Shown here piece by piece: positions 1 through 8,487 of a stretch of 64,000 bases of DNA (positions are counted from its first letter, which is position 1; every line of letters begins with the position of its first letter). The translations under genes were made by a program, and so were the position numbers. The stretch comes from Palleronia salina (GTDB lineage: Bacteria > Pseudomonadota > Alphaproteobacteria > Rhodobacterales > Rhodobacteraceae). The stretch covers positions 1-64,000 of the forward strand of contig NZ_FQZA01000012.1 in the NCBI RefSeq assembly GCF_900141995.1. Direction: 5' to 3'. The notes below the pieces were generated by a model. That model made no database searches and had not been told where the DNA came from. It saw only the letters and a program-made list of their open reading frames with translations.

Positions 1-276
1 GAAGTTTCCCCGGGCGGCCTCGCTCAGGATCATCTTGTCGAGGGTCAGGTCGGAGACAGCACGCCGGAGCCGCTGGTTCTCTGTCTCGAGCTCCTTGAGT
101 CGCTTCAGCTGATCGCGGCTCATGCCGCCATACTGCCTGCGCCACCGGTAGTAGCTCTGCTGCGTGATGCCGACCTGGCGCACCGCATCACCGACCGACA
201 GCCCTTGGCCTTGCAGCACCTCAACCTGCCGCAGCTTCAGAACGATGTCTTCGGGCTTCTCTCGCTTCCCAGCCAT
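1..276 (-). CDS. IS3-family transposase OrfA (partial)
   Basis: This is the N-terminal 92 codons of the small IS3 transposase subunit, which binds the element ends and is normally fused to the OrfB DDE domain by programmed frameshifting. The protein starts MAGKREKPEDIVLKLRQVE. It has a helix-turn-helix with the typical SYYRWRRQYGGM signature near residues 40-53, followed by a leucine-zipper stretch (LKRLKELETENQRLRRAV). It runs off the left edge of the window, so completeness of the transposase is unknown. Confidence 0.85.
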   Translation of the reverse strand, partial: MAGKREKPEDIVLKLRQVEVLQGQGLSVGDAVRQVGITQQSYYRWRRQYGGMSRDQLKRLKELETENQRLRRAVSDLTLDKMILSEAARGNF

Positions 277-344
277 TCTCTGGTCCTCTCCATGACGGGA
301 TCATTCTATCCCAGTGGGCGGACCACTTCAGAGGGGGCATTTCA
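1..344 (-). mobile_element. IS3-family insertion sequence, one end only
   Basis: The window opens inside an insertion sequence. An IS3-type OrfA reads leftwards from 276. About 65 bases before its start codon lies a terminus of the form TGAAATGCCCCCTCTGAAG when read on the minus strand, ending near 344. IS3 elements typically begin with TG and end with CA, which fits. OrfB and the other terminus lie outside the window, so the target duplication cannot be checked. The element has landed in the 5' part of the helicase gene that continues to the right. Confidence 0.75.
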
Positions 345-345
345 A

Positions 346-3141
346 GGATTTGAGGCTATCGTGACCCGCCCAGTGGTGAGGAAAGGCCTGCTCTCGTCTT
401 CTGTTTCGCTGAATCTTGGGGGCGCCGGCAACTTGAGCTTGCCCGCGGTGGATGCCGCCGCGGCCAAGACCTTCGCAAACGCGGCTACTGCCGCTTGGAC
501 GAATTTCAATCGGGCGGAGCTGGAGAAGCAGGACGCCGTGGTCCGGCGCACTCTGCACGCGATCGAAGCGCTCAAGGTGCCGAATACTTACCCCGCAGCA
601 TGCCACGTAGCGCCTCTGGCGCGCGACGCTTCCGATCTGAATAGCCGCGTGCTGTCCAAGCTGAACGCCGAGGCCGTTGGCAACGAGGTGATGTCCCGGA
701 TCGCCCCGATCACGGCCTTCGCTGCCGATCCAAACACCGTCCGGGACGCGGCTATTGAGACGTTCGTGGAAGCTCAGCTGCGTCGATGGCGGGAATTCTT
801 CGACACGGTTGAGTCCATGCCACTGACGCCGGAACAGCGCCTGTCGGTGGTCGTCGACGAAGACGCAACCCTGGTTCTGGCCGGCGCGGGGTCCGGCAAG
901 ACCAGCGTCATCACGGCCAAAGCGGCATACTTGGTGAAGGCGGAGATACGGAAGCCAAACGAGCTCCTGCTCCTGGCCTTCGCCAAAGATGCTGCAACCG
1001 AGATGTCCGAGCGCATCGAGGCGCGGTGCGGGGTCCCCGTGGCGGCCCGCACCTTCCACGCATTGGCCTACGAGGTCATCGGCGAAGTGGAGGGGGAGAA
1101 GCCCCCATTGGCGCCCACCGCAACAGACGACAAGGCGTTCCTGTCGCTTATAAAAGACATCCTGCGCCACCTCGTGGCAACTGACGCCGATATTGCACAA
1201 ACCGTGATCAGCTGGTTCGCCGGTTTCTTCGATGATTTCCCGACCGAGTGGGACTTCAAGACAAAGCACGAATGGTATGCGCAGATAGAGAGCCGCAATC
1301 TCCGGACGCTGCAAGGCGAGACGGTGAACAGCTTTGAAGAACTTCTGATCGCCAACTGGCTGTTCCGGAATGGCATCGCTTACGAATACGAGCCGAGCTA
1401 TGAGCACAAGCTCCAAAGGACTGGGCGACGCGTCTACACGCCCGATTTCCGGCTGACAGAGAGCGGTGTCTACATCGAACATTTCGGTGTGCGCAAAAAA
1501 CGCGGCAAAGACGGCAAGGAGGAGCTGACGACGGCGCCTTACATCGATCGAGATGAATATCTGGCGGGTATGGACTGGAAGCGGCAAGTCCATGTCGAGC
1601 ACGAGACGGTTCTGGTCGAAACCTACAGCTGGGAACGTGAAGAAGACCGCCTGCTCGACGCACTTGCCGAAAAGCTCAAACCGCACGTCACGCTGCGGCC
1701 GATCCCGGACATCGAGATCTACGACCGTGTGGCCGAGGTCGGCGTGGTCGACGGCTTTACTTCGCTGATGGGCACCTTCCTGCGTCACTTCAAGAACGGC
1801 GGCTACCGGGTCGAGGACTGTTCGGACAAGGCGCAGACGCTGAAGATGGGCAAGCGAGCGGAGGCCTTTCTCAAGATTTTCGGAGCCGTGTTCCGAGAGT
1901 ATCAGGCGCGCCTGGGCGACCGAATTGACTTCGAAGACATGGTGAACCGCGCTACGGCTCTCGTCGAAAGCGGACGCTACAATAGCCCGTTCCGGCATAT
2001 CCTCGTCGACGAGTTTCAGGACATCTCGACCGGGCGAGCGAAACTAATACAGGCACTCAAGCGCCAGCACTCCGACGCCAAGGTGTTCGCCGTCGGCGAC
2101 GACTGGCAGTCGATCTACCGCTTCGCTGGGTCGGACATTCACATCATGCGCAACTTCGGCGCGGAGTTCGGCGGGACCTATGCAGGAGCCACTGGTGTCC
2201 ATCGCACCGTCGACCTCGGCCGGACCTTCCGGTCCGTCGACAAGATCGCCCTGGCGGCCCGTCGCTTCGTTCTGCGCAACCCGGCCCAGATCACCAAAAC
2301 GGTGATACCGGCAGGCGAGACGGACGAGCCGTCGATCAGGATCGCCTGGACGCGCCGCGACACCGGGGAAACGGTCTTGAACAACGCCGTGGCTGCCCTT
2401 GCCGAGACTGAAGGCAAAGGAGGCGGGAAACCTTCCATCCTGATACTGGGAAGATACCGTTTCTTGCGGCCCGATGTGGCGCGACTCCAGCGCCAGAACC
2501 CCGGGGCGACGATCACCTTCAAGACCATTCACGCATCGAAGGGCTTGGAGGCCGATCACGTGATCATCCTCGGCGCCGACAACGCCAAAATGGGCTTCCC
2601 GTCGATGATTGTCGACGACCCTCTGCTCAGCCTCGTATCGCCCGAGGCCGAGCCATATCCGAATGCCGAGGAGCGACGCGTCATGTATGTCGCCGTGACC
2701 CGGGCCCGACGGACCGTAACCATCCTTGCATCCGAGGCGCGTCCTTCTCTCTTCGTCCAAGAGTTGATGAAAGAGCCCGAGTTCGGCGTGGTCGGGCCCT
2801 TGGAAGCTCAGAAACACACCCACTCCTGCCCGGGGTGCGGTGGCCGTCTGCTCCACATGCCTGGCGAGGACGGTCGCGACTGGTATCGCTGCGAGCATGT
2901 GAAGCTGTGCGGCAGTCGCATGCCGGCTTGCCCGGCCTGCGGTGTCGGCCTTCCGGTCCGTTCTCGGGCCAGTGGAGACCTGGTTTGTGGTGATTGCGGC
3001 GAGAGCCAGCGGGCCTGCCCCAGTTGCGACGCTGGATGGCTTGTCGAACGGCGCAGCCGATATGGAGCATTCCTCGGCTGTGTCCGCTTCCCTGACTGTG
3101 ATGGCAAAGCCAAGTTAGAGAAAAAGCGCAAGACATGTTGA
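346..3141 (+). CDS. HelD/UvrD-like superfamily 1 helicase with inserted nuclease-like segment and C-terminal zinc ribbons; 5' end interrupted by IS
   Basis: This is an SF1A DNA helicase of the helicase IV type. Visible motifs are Walker A GAGSGKT (about 883-903), ILVDEFQDIS (1999-2028), GDDWQSIYRF (about 2095-2125), TIHASKGLEAD (about 2524-2556) and ERRVMYVAVTRAR (about 2671-2709). Between the Walker motifs, at about 1323-1491, sits a segment with FEELLIANWLFRNGI, YTPDFRL and YIEHFGV, which resembles a PD-(D/E)XK nuclease core. The C-terminus (2821-3105) carries several CxxC pairs of topoisomerase-type zinc ribbons. Compared with E. coli HelD, only about the first 30 residues seem to be missing, because the IS3 terminus ends at about 344. 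The frame stays open back to an ATG at 205 inside the IS, so a chimeric protein could still be made. It lies upstream of a restriction-modification cluster. Confidence 0.8.
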   Translation, partial: GFEAIVTRPVVRKGLLSSSVSLNLGGAGNLSLPAVDAAAAKTFANAATAAWTNFNRAELEKQDAVVRRTLHAIEALKVPNTYPAACHVAPLARDASDLNSRVLSKLNAEAVGNEVMSRIAPITAFAADPNTVRDAAIETFVEAQLRRWREFFDTVESMPLTPEQRLSVVVDEDATLVLAGAGSGKTSVITAKAAYLVKAEIRKPNELLLLAFAKDAATEMSERIEARCGVPVAARTFHALAYEVIGEVEGEKPPLAPTATDDKAFLSLIKDILRHLVATDADIAQTVISWFAGFFDDFPTEWDFKTKHEWYAQIESRNLRTLQGETVNSFEELLIANWLFRNGIAYEYEPSYEHKLQRTGRRVYTPDFRLTESGVYIEHFGVRKKRGKDGKEELTTAPYIDRDEYLAGMDWKRQVHVEHETVLVETYSWEREEDRLLDALAEKLKPHVTLRPIPDIEIYDRVAEVGVVDGFTSLMGTFLRHFKNGGYRVEDCSDKAQTLKMGKRAEAFLKIFGAVFREYQARLGDRIDFEDMVNRATALVESGRYNSPFRHILVDEFQDISTGRAKLIQALKRQHSDAKVFAVGDDWQSIYRFAGSDIHIMRNFGAEFGGTYAGATGVHRTVDLGRTFRSVDKIALAARRFVLRNPAQITKTVIPAGETDEPSIRIAWTRRDTGETVLNNAVAALAETEGKGGGKPSILILGRYRFLRPDVARLQRQNPGATITFKTIHASKGLEADHVIILGADNAKMGFPSMIVDDPLLSLVSPEAEPYPNAEERRVMYVAVTRARRTVTILASEARPSLFVQELMKEPEFGVVGPLEAQKHTHSCPGCGGRLLHMPGEDGRDWYRCEHVKLCGSRMPACPACGVGLPVRSRASGDLVCGDCGESQRACPSCDAGWLVERRSRYGAFLGCVRFPDCDGKAKLEKKRKTC

Positions 3142-3428
3142 ATTGGGCGACATTGGCCCACGGCAAGACCTACAACAAAGTTCCGCAGGTAGCGCATTCG
3201 GGAGTCCACCGGCGTCGCAGCGCACGGCAGGTCCCCGACAAGGCAGATGGTGGCTCGTTTTCGTTCATGAAGCTCGACACCCGCGAGGTGGGGCGGGCCG
3301 CAATGGCAGGGTTAATGTTTCGGAGAGAGGTAGAGGCGGCGGGCGCATTGGCTCAACGCGACTGGGCATTTCGCTCTTTCAACGTGCGCCCTCCACCGGT
3401 TACCTCTCGAATAAACTGGGGGATAAAC

Positions 3429-4490
3429 GTGGCTGACGGTGACTTGTTCGAAGAAGCAGAAGAGGAGATCGAAGACGGTCCGTGTCGTTTCCACATCGCG
3501 GAATGGTATGGGCGGCCATTCCTCGAATTGTCTGACGAAGAGCGCTTGGAGCTTGCGAATTTCAAGGCCAAAGGCAGCATGTCCAAGACGGATCAGAACC
3601 GCCTTTTGGAACTTCGCGCGAAGAATCCTCTAACCCCACGCGAAGACGCCCGCCTTGGAAAGCTTGAGCAGGACTATCTCGACCTGACCGCCACGAGGAA
3701 GGTCTGTCCCTTCCGAACTGACAGCCCCTTCCCGCTATGCACGAAGGCGGGAGGGGTGTGTTCTATTCGTCTGGTAGAAGAGGTGGGCGGCAAGGTGCAA
3801 CCGGTGGCCGGTGAGAGAGCGCCGATCCGGGCGACCTGCCCCTACCGCTTCCAGGAGGGCAACCGCGTCTTCCAGGCCATCGGAAAAGATCTTTTGGGTG
3901 ATCCGGAACCGCATCAAGCAGGTGAGGTCGGCTTTCTGGAATCGACAGGCAACCTGGACTCTGCACCAGGCCAAGACGTCGGACGGATCGACATGGTGCT
4001 GGTCAAGACCAACGCGCCGGAAGGACATCCCCTCGAGTGGGTCGCCGCTGAGATCCAGGCAGTTTATTTCTCCGGTGATGAGATGCCGATGGAGTTCAAG
4101 CAACTGCGAGAGAATGGCGGCAGGCTCACCATGCCAGCAGGGAAGCGCCGGCCCGATTATCGGTCGAGTGGACCCAAACGCCTCATGCCACAGCTACAGA
4201 TCAAGGTGCCAACGCTCCGCCGTTGGGGACGTAAGATGGTCTGCATCGTAGACACTCCTTTCTACGACTCCATGGGGAAGATGGAGGAGGTCGAAGATGT
4301 TTCGAATGGTGATATCGTCTGGTATCTGGTCGACTTCGTAGCCGGCGATCCCGGAGAGCCCCATCAGCTTTCTGTCGGAAGGAAGGCGACGGTCACGCTG
4401 GAGCGTGCGATCGAAGGCCTCACCGGAGGCAATCCAGTCGCGAAAACGGTGTTTGAACGCCGCATCACCAAGAAAATGGACGACGCTTGA
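3429..4490 (+). CDS. NotI-family type II restriction endonuclease
   Basis: This predicted restriction enzyme cuts DNA at a site guarded by the neighbouring methyltransferase. It matches NotI (GCGGCCGC-cutting) in two ways. Four cysteines in the order CPFR, C, GVC, CPYR (residues 93, 104, 111, 137) correspond to NotI's Cys4 metal site. A catalytic core follows with GRIDMVLV (Asp188) and AAEIQAVYF (Glu208-x-Gln210), the same E-x-Q variant as NotI. I chose the GTG at 3429 because GGGGGAT lies just upstream; this gives 353 aa, close to NotI's length. The frame is open back to 3135, but the extra N-terminus has no recognisable domain. The actual recognition site is not predictable from this. The methyltransferase start lies 79 bases downstream. 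Confidence 0.8.
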   Translation: MADGDLFEEAEEEIEDGPCRFHIAEWYGRPFLELSDEERLELANFKAKGSMSKTDQNRLLELRAKNPLTPREDARLGKLEQDYLDLTATRKVCPFRTDSPFPLCTKAGGVCSIRLVEEVGGKVQPVAGERAPIRATCPYRFQEGNRVFQAIGKDLLGDPEPHQAGEVGFLESTGNLDSAPGQDVGRIDMVLVKTNAPEGHPLEWVAAEIQAVYFSGDEMPMEFKQLRENGGRLTMPAGKRRPDYRSSGPKRLMPQLQIKVPTLRRWGRKMVCIVDTPFYDSMGKMEEVEDVSNGDIVWYLVDFVAGDPGEPHQLSVGRKATVTLERAIEGLTGGNPVAKTVFERRITKKMDDA

Positions 4491-4569
4491 TGTCGTTCTA
4501 CCGTTGCCTGACAGGGCAAAATCTGGTATTGTGCATGGAAACGAAAGAAGAACAGACAGGACATCAGGC

Positions 4570-5703
4570 ATGAGCAAGCGGAGGACCGCTGTAGATCTTT
4601 TCTGCGGCGCAGGAGGGCTGTCTGCCGGGCTCGAAATGTCCGGATTCGAGGTTCTCGCGGGCAATGACCTCTTTGAAGCCGCCGGGAAGACTTTCGAAGC
4701 GACCCACCCCCGGGCGAAGTTCTTCGGTGAGCCTATCCAGGATCTCGACCTTGATCGCCTGCTCTCGGATATCGGACTGAAGAGGGGCGAACTGACCGTC
4801 CTCATCGGCGGTCCGCCATGTCAGGCATATTCGGTCTACAACCATCAGCGCGGCATGCATGATGAGCGATCACAGCTCTTCCGTCAGTATCTTCGTGTCG
4901 TTGAGGGGCTGAATCCCGAGTGGATCGTCATGGAGAACGTAGCGGGCATCTTCTCGATCGCAGGCGGGGAAGCGGTCCATGCTATCGAGAAAGAGCTTCG
5001 CGCGCTCGGTTACAACGTTGAATATCAGATCATGCGAGCCGAACAGTATGGTGTGCCGCAAGAGCGTCGGCGGGTCGTCTTCATCGGCAACCGCATAGGC
5101 GCCCCAATCCGCCATCCGCAACCCACTCATGGACCCGGCTTGGAGCCTCTGGTCACCATCAAGGACGCGATCAATGACCTGCCGCGCTTGGAGAATGGAG
5201 AAGATCCCGGCGTCCAGAAGTATGCGACCGCCCCACAAGGCGAATATCAGAAAGCCCTGCGGGGAAATGCGGTCGAGGTCACGTGCCATGCGGCACCCCG
5301 ACTGGGGAAAGTAAATGTCGAGCGGCTCGCACACATTCCACCTGGCGGAAGCTGGCGAGATATCCCTTTCGACCTGCTGCCCGCCGGTATGAAGCGTGCC
5401 AAGAGATCTGATCACACTAAGAGATATGGCCGGATGACATGGGATAGTCAGGCGTGCACCATTCTGACGAAGTGCGACATTCATTGGGGTGCCTACCTGC
5501 ATCCAGAACAAGACAGGGCGATCTCGGTTCGGGAAGCCGCCCGGTTGCAAAGCTTCCCGGATAGCTTCCAGTTTTTCGGCTCGAAGACTGAGCAGTATGT
5601 CCAGGTGGGTAATGCTGTTCCGCCCCTGCTGGGGAAAGCCATTGGCGAGACACTGGTTGAACTGATGGAGGAAACTGAAGCGTCCGAGGATAGCGCAGCC
5701 TAA
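4570..5703 (+). CDS. DNA (cytosine-5-)-methyltransferase
   Basis: This enzyme transfers a methyl group from SAM to C5 of cytosine. All main C5-methylase motifs are present in 377 aa: motif I DLFCGAGGLSAGLE (residues 9-22), motif IV GPPCQAYS with catalytic Cys84, motif VI MENVAGIFS (121-129), motif VIII around YGVPQERRRVVFIG, and motif X QVGNAVPPLLGKAIGE near the C-terminus. The ATG at 4570 begins the motif-I domain directly, and an in-frame extension to 4405 overlaps the endonuclease gene and looks spurious. It sits between the NotI-like endonuclease and vsr, so it is most likely the protective methylase of this system. Confidence 0.92.
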   Translation: MSKRRTAVDLFCGAGGLSAGLEMSGFEVLAGNDLFEAAGKTFEATHPRAKFFGEPIQDLDLDRLLSDIGLKRGELTVLIGGPPCQAYSVYNHQRGMHDERSQLFRQYLRVVEGLNPEWIVMENVAGIFSIAGGEAVHAIEKELRALGYNVEYQIMRAEQYGVPQERRRVVFIGNRIGAPIRHPQPTHGPGLEPLVTIKDAINDLPRLENGEDPGVQKYATAPQGEYQKALRGNAVEVTCHAAPRLGKVNVERLAHIPPGGSWRDIPFDLLPAGMKRAKRSDHTKRYGRMTWDSQACTILTKCDIHWGAYLHPEQDRAISVREAARLQSFPDSFQFFGSKTEQYVQVGNAVPPLLGKAIGETLVELMEETEASEDSAA

Positions 5704-5704
5704 T

Positions 5705-6055
5705 ATGGCGCAAGCCAAATCAGCGATGTCTCGATCCGAGAACATGTCCCGGATCAAATCTAAGAACACCAAGCCAGAGATGGTGGATCGCCGCGGACTG
5801 AACGCCCGGGGGTTTCGGTTTCGCGTGCACCGGGCCGACTTGCCGGGGCGGCCTGATCTGGTTCTACCACGGTGGAGCGCAGTGATCCAGGTCCATGGCT
5901 GCTACTGGCATGGCCACGATTGCCTTGGAAGGGCCCCGAAAACCATTACTGAATACTGGGGGCCAAAGATCGTCGCGAACCGGGAGCGCGACACTCGGAA
6001 TGTGGCAGTCATACGTGCCGACGGGTGGCGTGTTCTGATTTTTTGGGATTGTTGA
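5705..6055 (+). CDS. vsr: Very short patch repair endonuclease Vsr, shortened C-terminus
   Basis: Vsr nicks T:G mismatches left when 5-methylcytosine deaminates and is typically encoded beside C5 methylases, as here (1 base after the methylase stop). The 116-aa product has the N-terminal SRSENMSRIKSKNTKPE block, LPGRPDLV with the catalytic Asp, and VHGCYWHGHDC carrying the catalytic histidines and three zinc ligands. It ends FWDC, and the last residue is the fourth zinc-ligand cysteine. The family normally continues as WECAL plus about 35 residues. After the TGA at 6053 the same frame reads LKGPERW, which looks like remnant family sequence, so a recent nonsense change is likely. Activity is uncertain. 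Confidence 0.85.
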   Translation: MAQAKSAMSRSENMSRIKSKNTKPEMVDRRGLNARGFRFRVHRADLPGRPDLVLPRWSAVIQVHGCYWHGHDCLGRAPKTITEYWGPKIVANRERDTRNVAVIRADGWRVLIFWDC

Positions 6056-6429
6056 TTGAAGGGTCCCGAGAGATGGCCGGCGGAGGCCAACAAAAATCCG
6101 TGAAGGCACTCCGATCAGCGAGAGTGCGGCCGACCTCCAACCGACACCGTCGACATACCTGCAAAGGTCGAAAAGTCCTCGAAACCCTTCATCACGACGG
6201 ACTATATGTTTCAGGCGTAAAACCTTGGGTCATTTTCCTTCGTATCTCAGCAGTCTGGCCAACCTTCCATTAGACCAACAGTAGAGGGTTCCCGGATAGG
6301 ATATCGGAGTGTTGTCTGCCCTTGGGAATTCAGATTGACCCCTGCGGCAGGTAGCAATCTGGAGCGTGCGGCTTGGGAGCCGCTACGCTTTTCTTTGCGC
6401 TGCGAACCATTACGTAACTGTCTGTCCCA
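6056..6429 (+). other. Non-coding gap between vsr and tniQ
   Basis: The first about 40 bases still translate as a decayed vsr C-terminus (LKGPERWPAEANKNP then a stop). The rest holds only short frames without family features, and I see no strong hairpin, tRNA or repeat. It may hold the tniQ promoter. Confidence 0.5.
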
Positions 6430-8325
6430 TTGAACCATCCAGCAAAATGCCGTCCTGTGACCTCTCTTCCGATCTCTAATCCCAATCCCGCAAGCCGTGA
6501 GACGGTATACTCCTACCTATCGCGCCTCGCTGCAACGTGGCGGACTGACATCGTCGATCTTGCCCACGACATCGGCGCACCGTTTCGAGCGCTCATTGAA
6601 CAGGACCAAAATGCTCTCGACGCCCTCGCAGATTGGGCCGGCCTGAACGCACGACAGGTGGAAGACATGCTCTCCTGGACAGGCGTCCGGGTCGGAAACG
6701 TCAGGATGAGATTCCGCGGCGAATTATTTGTGTCCCGCGCGCTTCGAAATCCAATCGTTCGGGGCTGCCCGGTTTGTCTTCGCGAAGATGCGCTCCAGCA
6801 TGACGGCCCAAACACAGCTGCTATGGTCATGCGCGGGGATTGGCAGCTGCGGGAGGTCGATTTGTGCGTCCGGCATGGTCACCCTCTTATTCCCCTCTGG
6901 AAAGAACAGGCCCCTCGAGACAGGAACGACATTAAAAAGCGTTTAGAGGAAATAGAGGGAGACATCTTGGCAGGGCGACTTGATCAAGCGGAGGTCGCCC
7001 CATCAGCATACGATTTATGGTTAGACGACCGGCTTCGGGATGGTCGAGACGGCACATGGCTAAAAGGCCAGCCGCTTTTCGCAGCTACAACCTTCATCCG
7101 GCTGCTCGGGCAAGCGCTTCTGCCAGATGTCGAACCGAAGGGGCGACGGTCAGATCGTGAAAGTCACGCCGTCGGTTTCGACATTGCGCGGAACGGAGAA
7201 GCTACCATTCGCCAAGCATTGGACCGGCTTGCCGCAGCCGCCACGGGACATCTCGATGAGCCCAGAAAAGCTTTCGGAGCGATGTATTCGGCGCTCAGTA
7301 ATGACTACTTGGAAGAGGTCGGCTTCGACAACTTTCGCAGATGTTTGCGCGAGTGCATACTCGACCACTGGCCCGTCGCCCCCGGCGAAGAGTTTTTGGG
7401 CGAGACCGTTACCGAACGCCGCCTGCATTCCGTTGTTACTGCGGCAAGGGAAATCGGCGTCGGAGCCCAGGTTGTTGAACATCACCTCGTCAGCGCCGGC
7501 GCAATCGCCGAATCAGACAGGCGCCCCCGCAGCCGCAAGACCTTTGACGCCAAAGCTCATGATAGTCTGCTTAGAAAGATCCCCAACCTGGTGGGATCAC
7601 TTACCCTGCGCCGAGCTATGGGCGCGACGAGACACGAGTATGAATGCTTGGTCAAAGAAGGTATTTTGATCCCCCAAACGCGCATGGCGAAGGTTAAGCA
7701 CCCGTGGGACCTTACAGACGGAGTTGGGCTGGTTGACAAACTCCAAGCCAAATGTAGCCCCGTCGTTTCTGATAAGGATGTCTGGGAAACACTGTTACTC
7801 GCACGTCAGCGCACAGGTATAAGCCTCACTATGCTCATAGAGGCGATCCGTGCCAATCAGCTAAAACCGGCGCGAACCGGCGGCGTCACTGGCTTTCACG
7901 GAATTCTGGTCTCAAAGTCCGAAGTCGACAGCCTCCTTCTCGCCGCCGGCGCGTCTGATCAAGCCGATACACCACTTCCAGGCGTGATGAGTGCCGCTGA
8001 ATTCGGTAGGACGGTCGGATTGCGGAACCACAGGAATTTTACAGCCCTGATCGAGGCCGGTCACACCCCCGCAGAAAAACACATCAACCCGAAAACAGGC
8101 CGCCCTCAATACCGTGTTAGCGCCGACGACATTAAGGCATTCCACTGCCGCTTCGTGACGCTTCCAGTGCTGTCTGTAGAAACAGGGCACCACCGCAATA
8201 CGCTGAGAAGCCTTTTAGCTGCGGCGGGCGTTTCCCGTTTCAGCCCGGCGGGACAGGATTTCGGCCCAGTCTTTTTAAGATCACACACAGAAAAAGCTCT
8301 ATATTCAAGAAAGACCCCTCGATAA
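6430..8325 (+). CDS. tniQ: TniQ-family protein (orphan)
   Basis: TniQ/TnsD proteins select targets for Tn5053- and Tn7-like transposons; stand-alone members are often of unknown role. The N-terminus has the family's RETVYSYLSRLAATW block (residues 23-37), followed by a zinc site built from GCPVCLRED (Cys113, Cys116) and LCVRHGHPLIPLW (Cys146, His149). The long C-terminal half (about residues 330-631) looks like repeated helix-turn-helix units, the typical place for DNA recognition in TnsD-like proteins. No TnsA/B/C or TniA/B gene is present in the window. The start is unsure: TTG at 6430 gives 631 aa, GTG at 6457 would fit the family N-terminus equally well, and neither has a clear Shine-Dalgarno. 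Confidence 0.8.
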   Translation: MNHPAKCRPVTSLPISNPNPASRETVYSYLSRLAATWRTDIVDLAHDIGAPFRALIEQDQNALDALADWAGLNARQVEDMLSWTGVRVGNVRMRFRGELFVSRALRNPIVRGCPVCLREDALQHDGPNTAAMVMRGDWQLREVDLCVRHGHPLIPLWKEQAPRDRNDIKKRLEEIEGDILAGRLDQAEVAPSAYDLWLDDRLRDGRDGTWLKGQPLFAATTFIRLLGQALLPDVEPKGRRSDRESHAVGFDIARNGEATIRQALDRLAAAATGHLDEPRKAFGAMYSALSNDYLEEVGFDNFRRCLRECILDHWPVAPGEEFLGETVTERRLHSVVTAAREIGVGAQVVEHHLVSAGAIAESDRRPRSRKTFDAKAHDSLLRKIPNLVGSLTLRRAMGATRHEYECLVKEGILIPQTRMAKVKHPWDLTDGVGLVDKLQAKCSPVVSDKDVWETLLLARQRTGISLTMLIEAIRANQLKPARTGGVTGFHGILVSKSEVDSLLLAAGASDQADTPLPGVMSAAEFGRTVGLRNHRNFTALIEAGHTPAEKHINPKTGRPQYRVSADDIKAFHCRFVTLPVLSVETGHHRNTLRSLLAAAGVSRFSPAGQDFGPVFLRSHTEKALYSRKTPR

Positions 8326-8487
8326 GATCTGAAACTCACAACGCGCTTTGTCATCCAACACCTTACAGCCACGAAAAAGAAAATTTGATCGCGCCTCAGG
8401 TGCCTCCAGGGGTTAATCGCTGTAAGAAAGAGCAGTTGAAGTGATCCTGATACTTCACAAAACGGCCCAGCAGATATGGTAGTAAAT

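Noticed and set aside
3135-3428. N-terminal extension of the NotI-like endonuclease
   Set aside because: The extension has no family features, whereas the GTG at 3429 has a Shine-Dalgarno and gives the family length.
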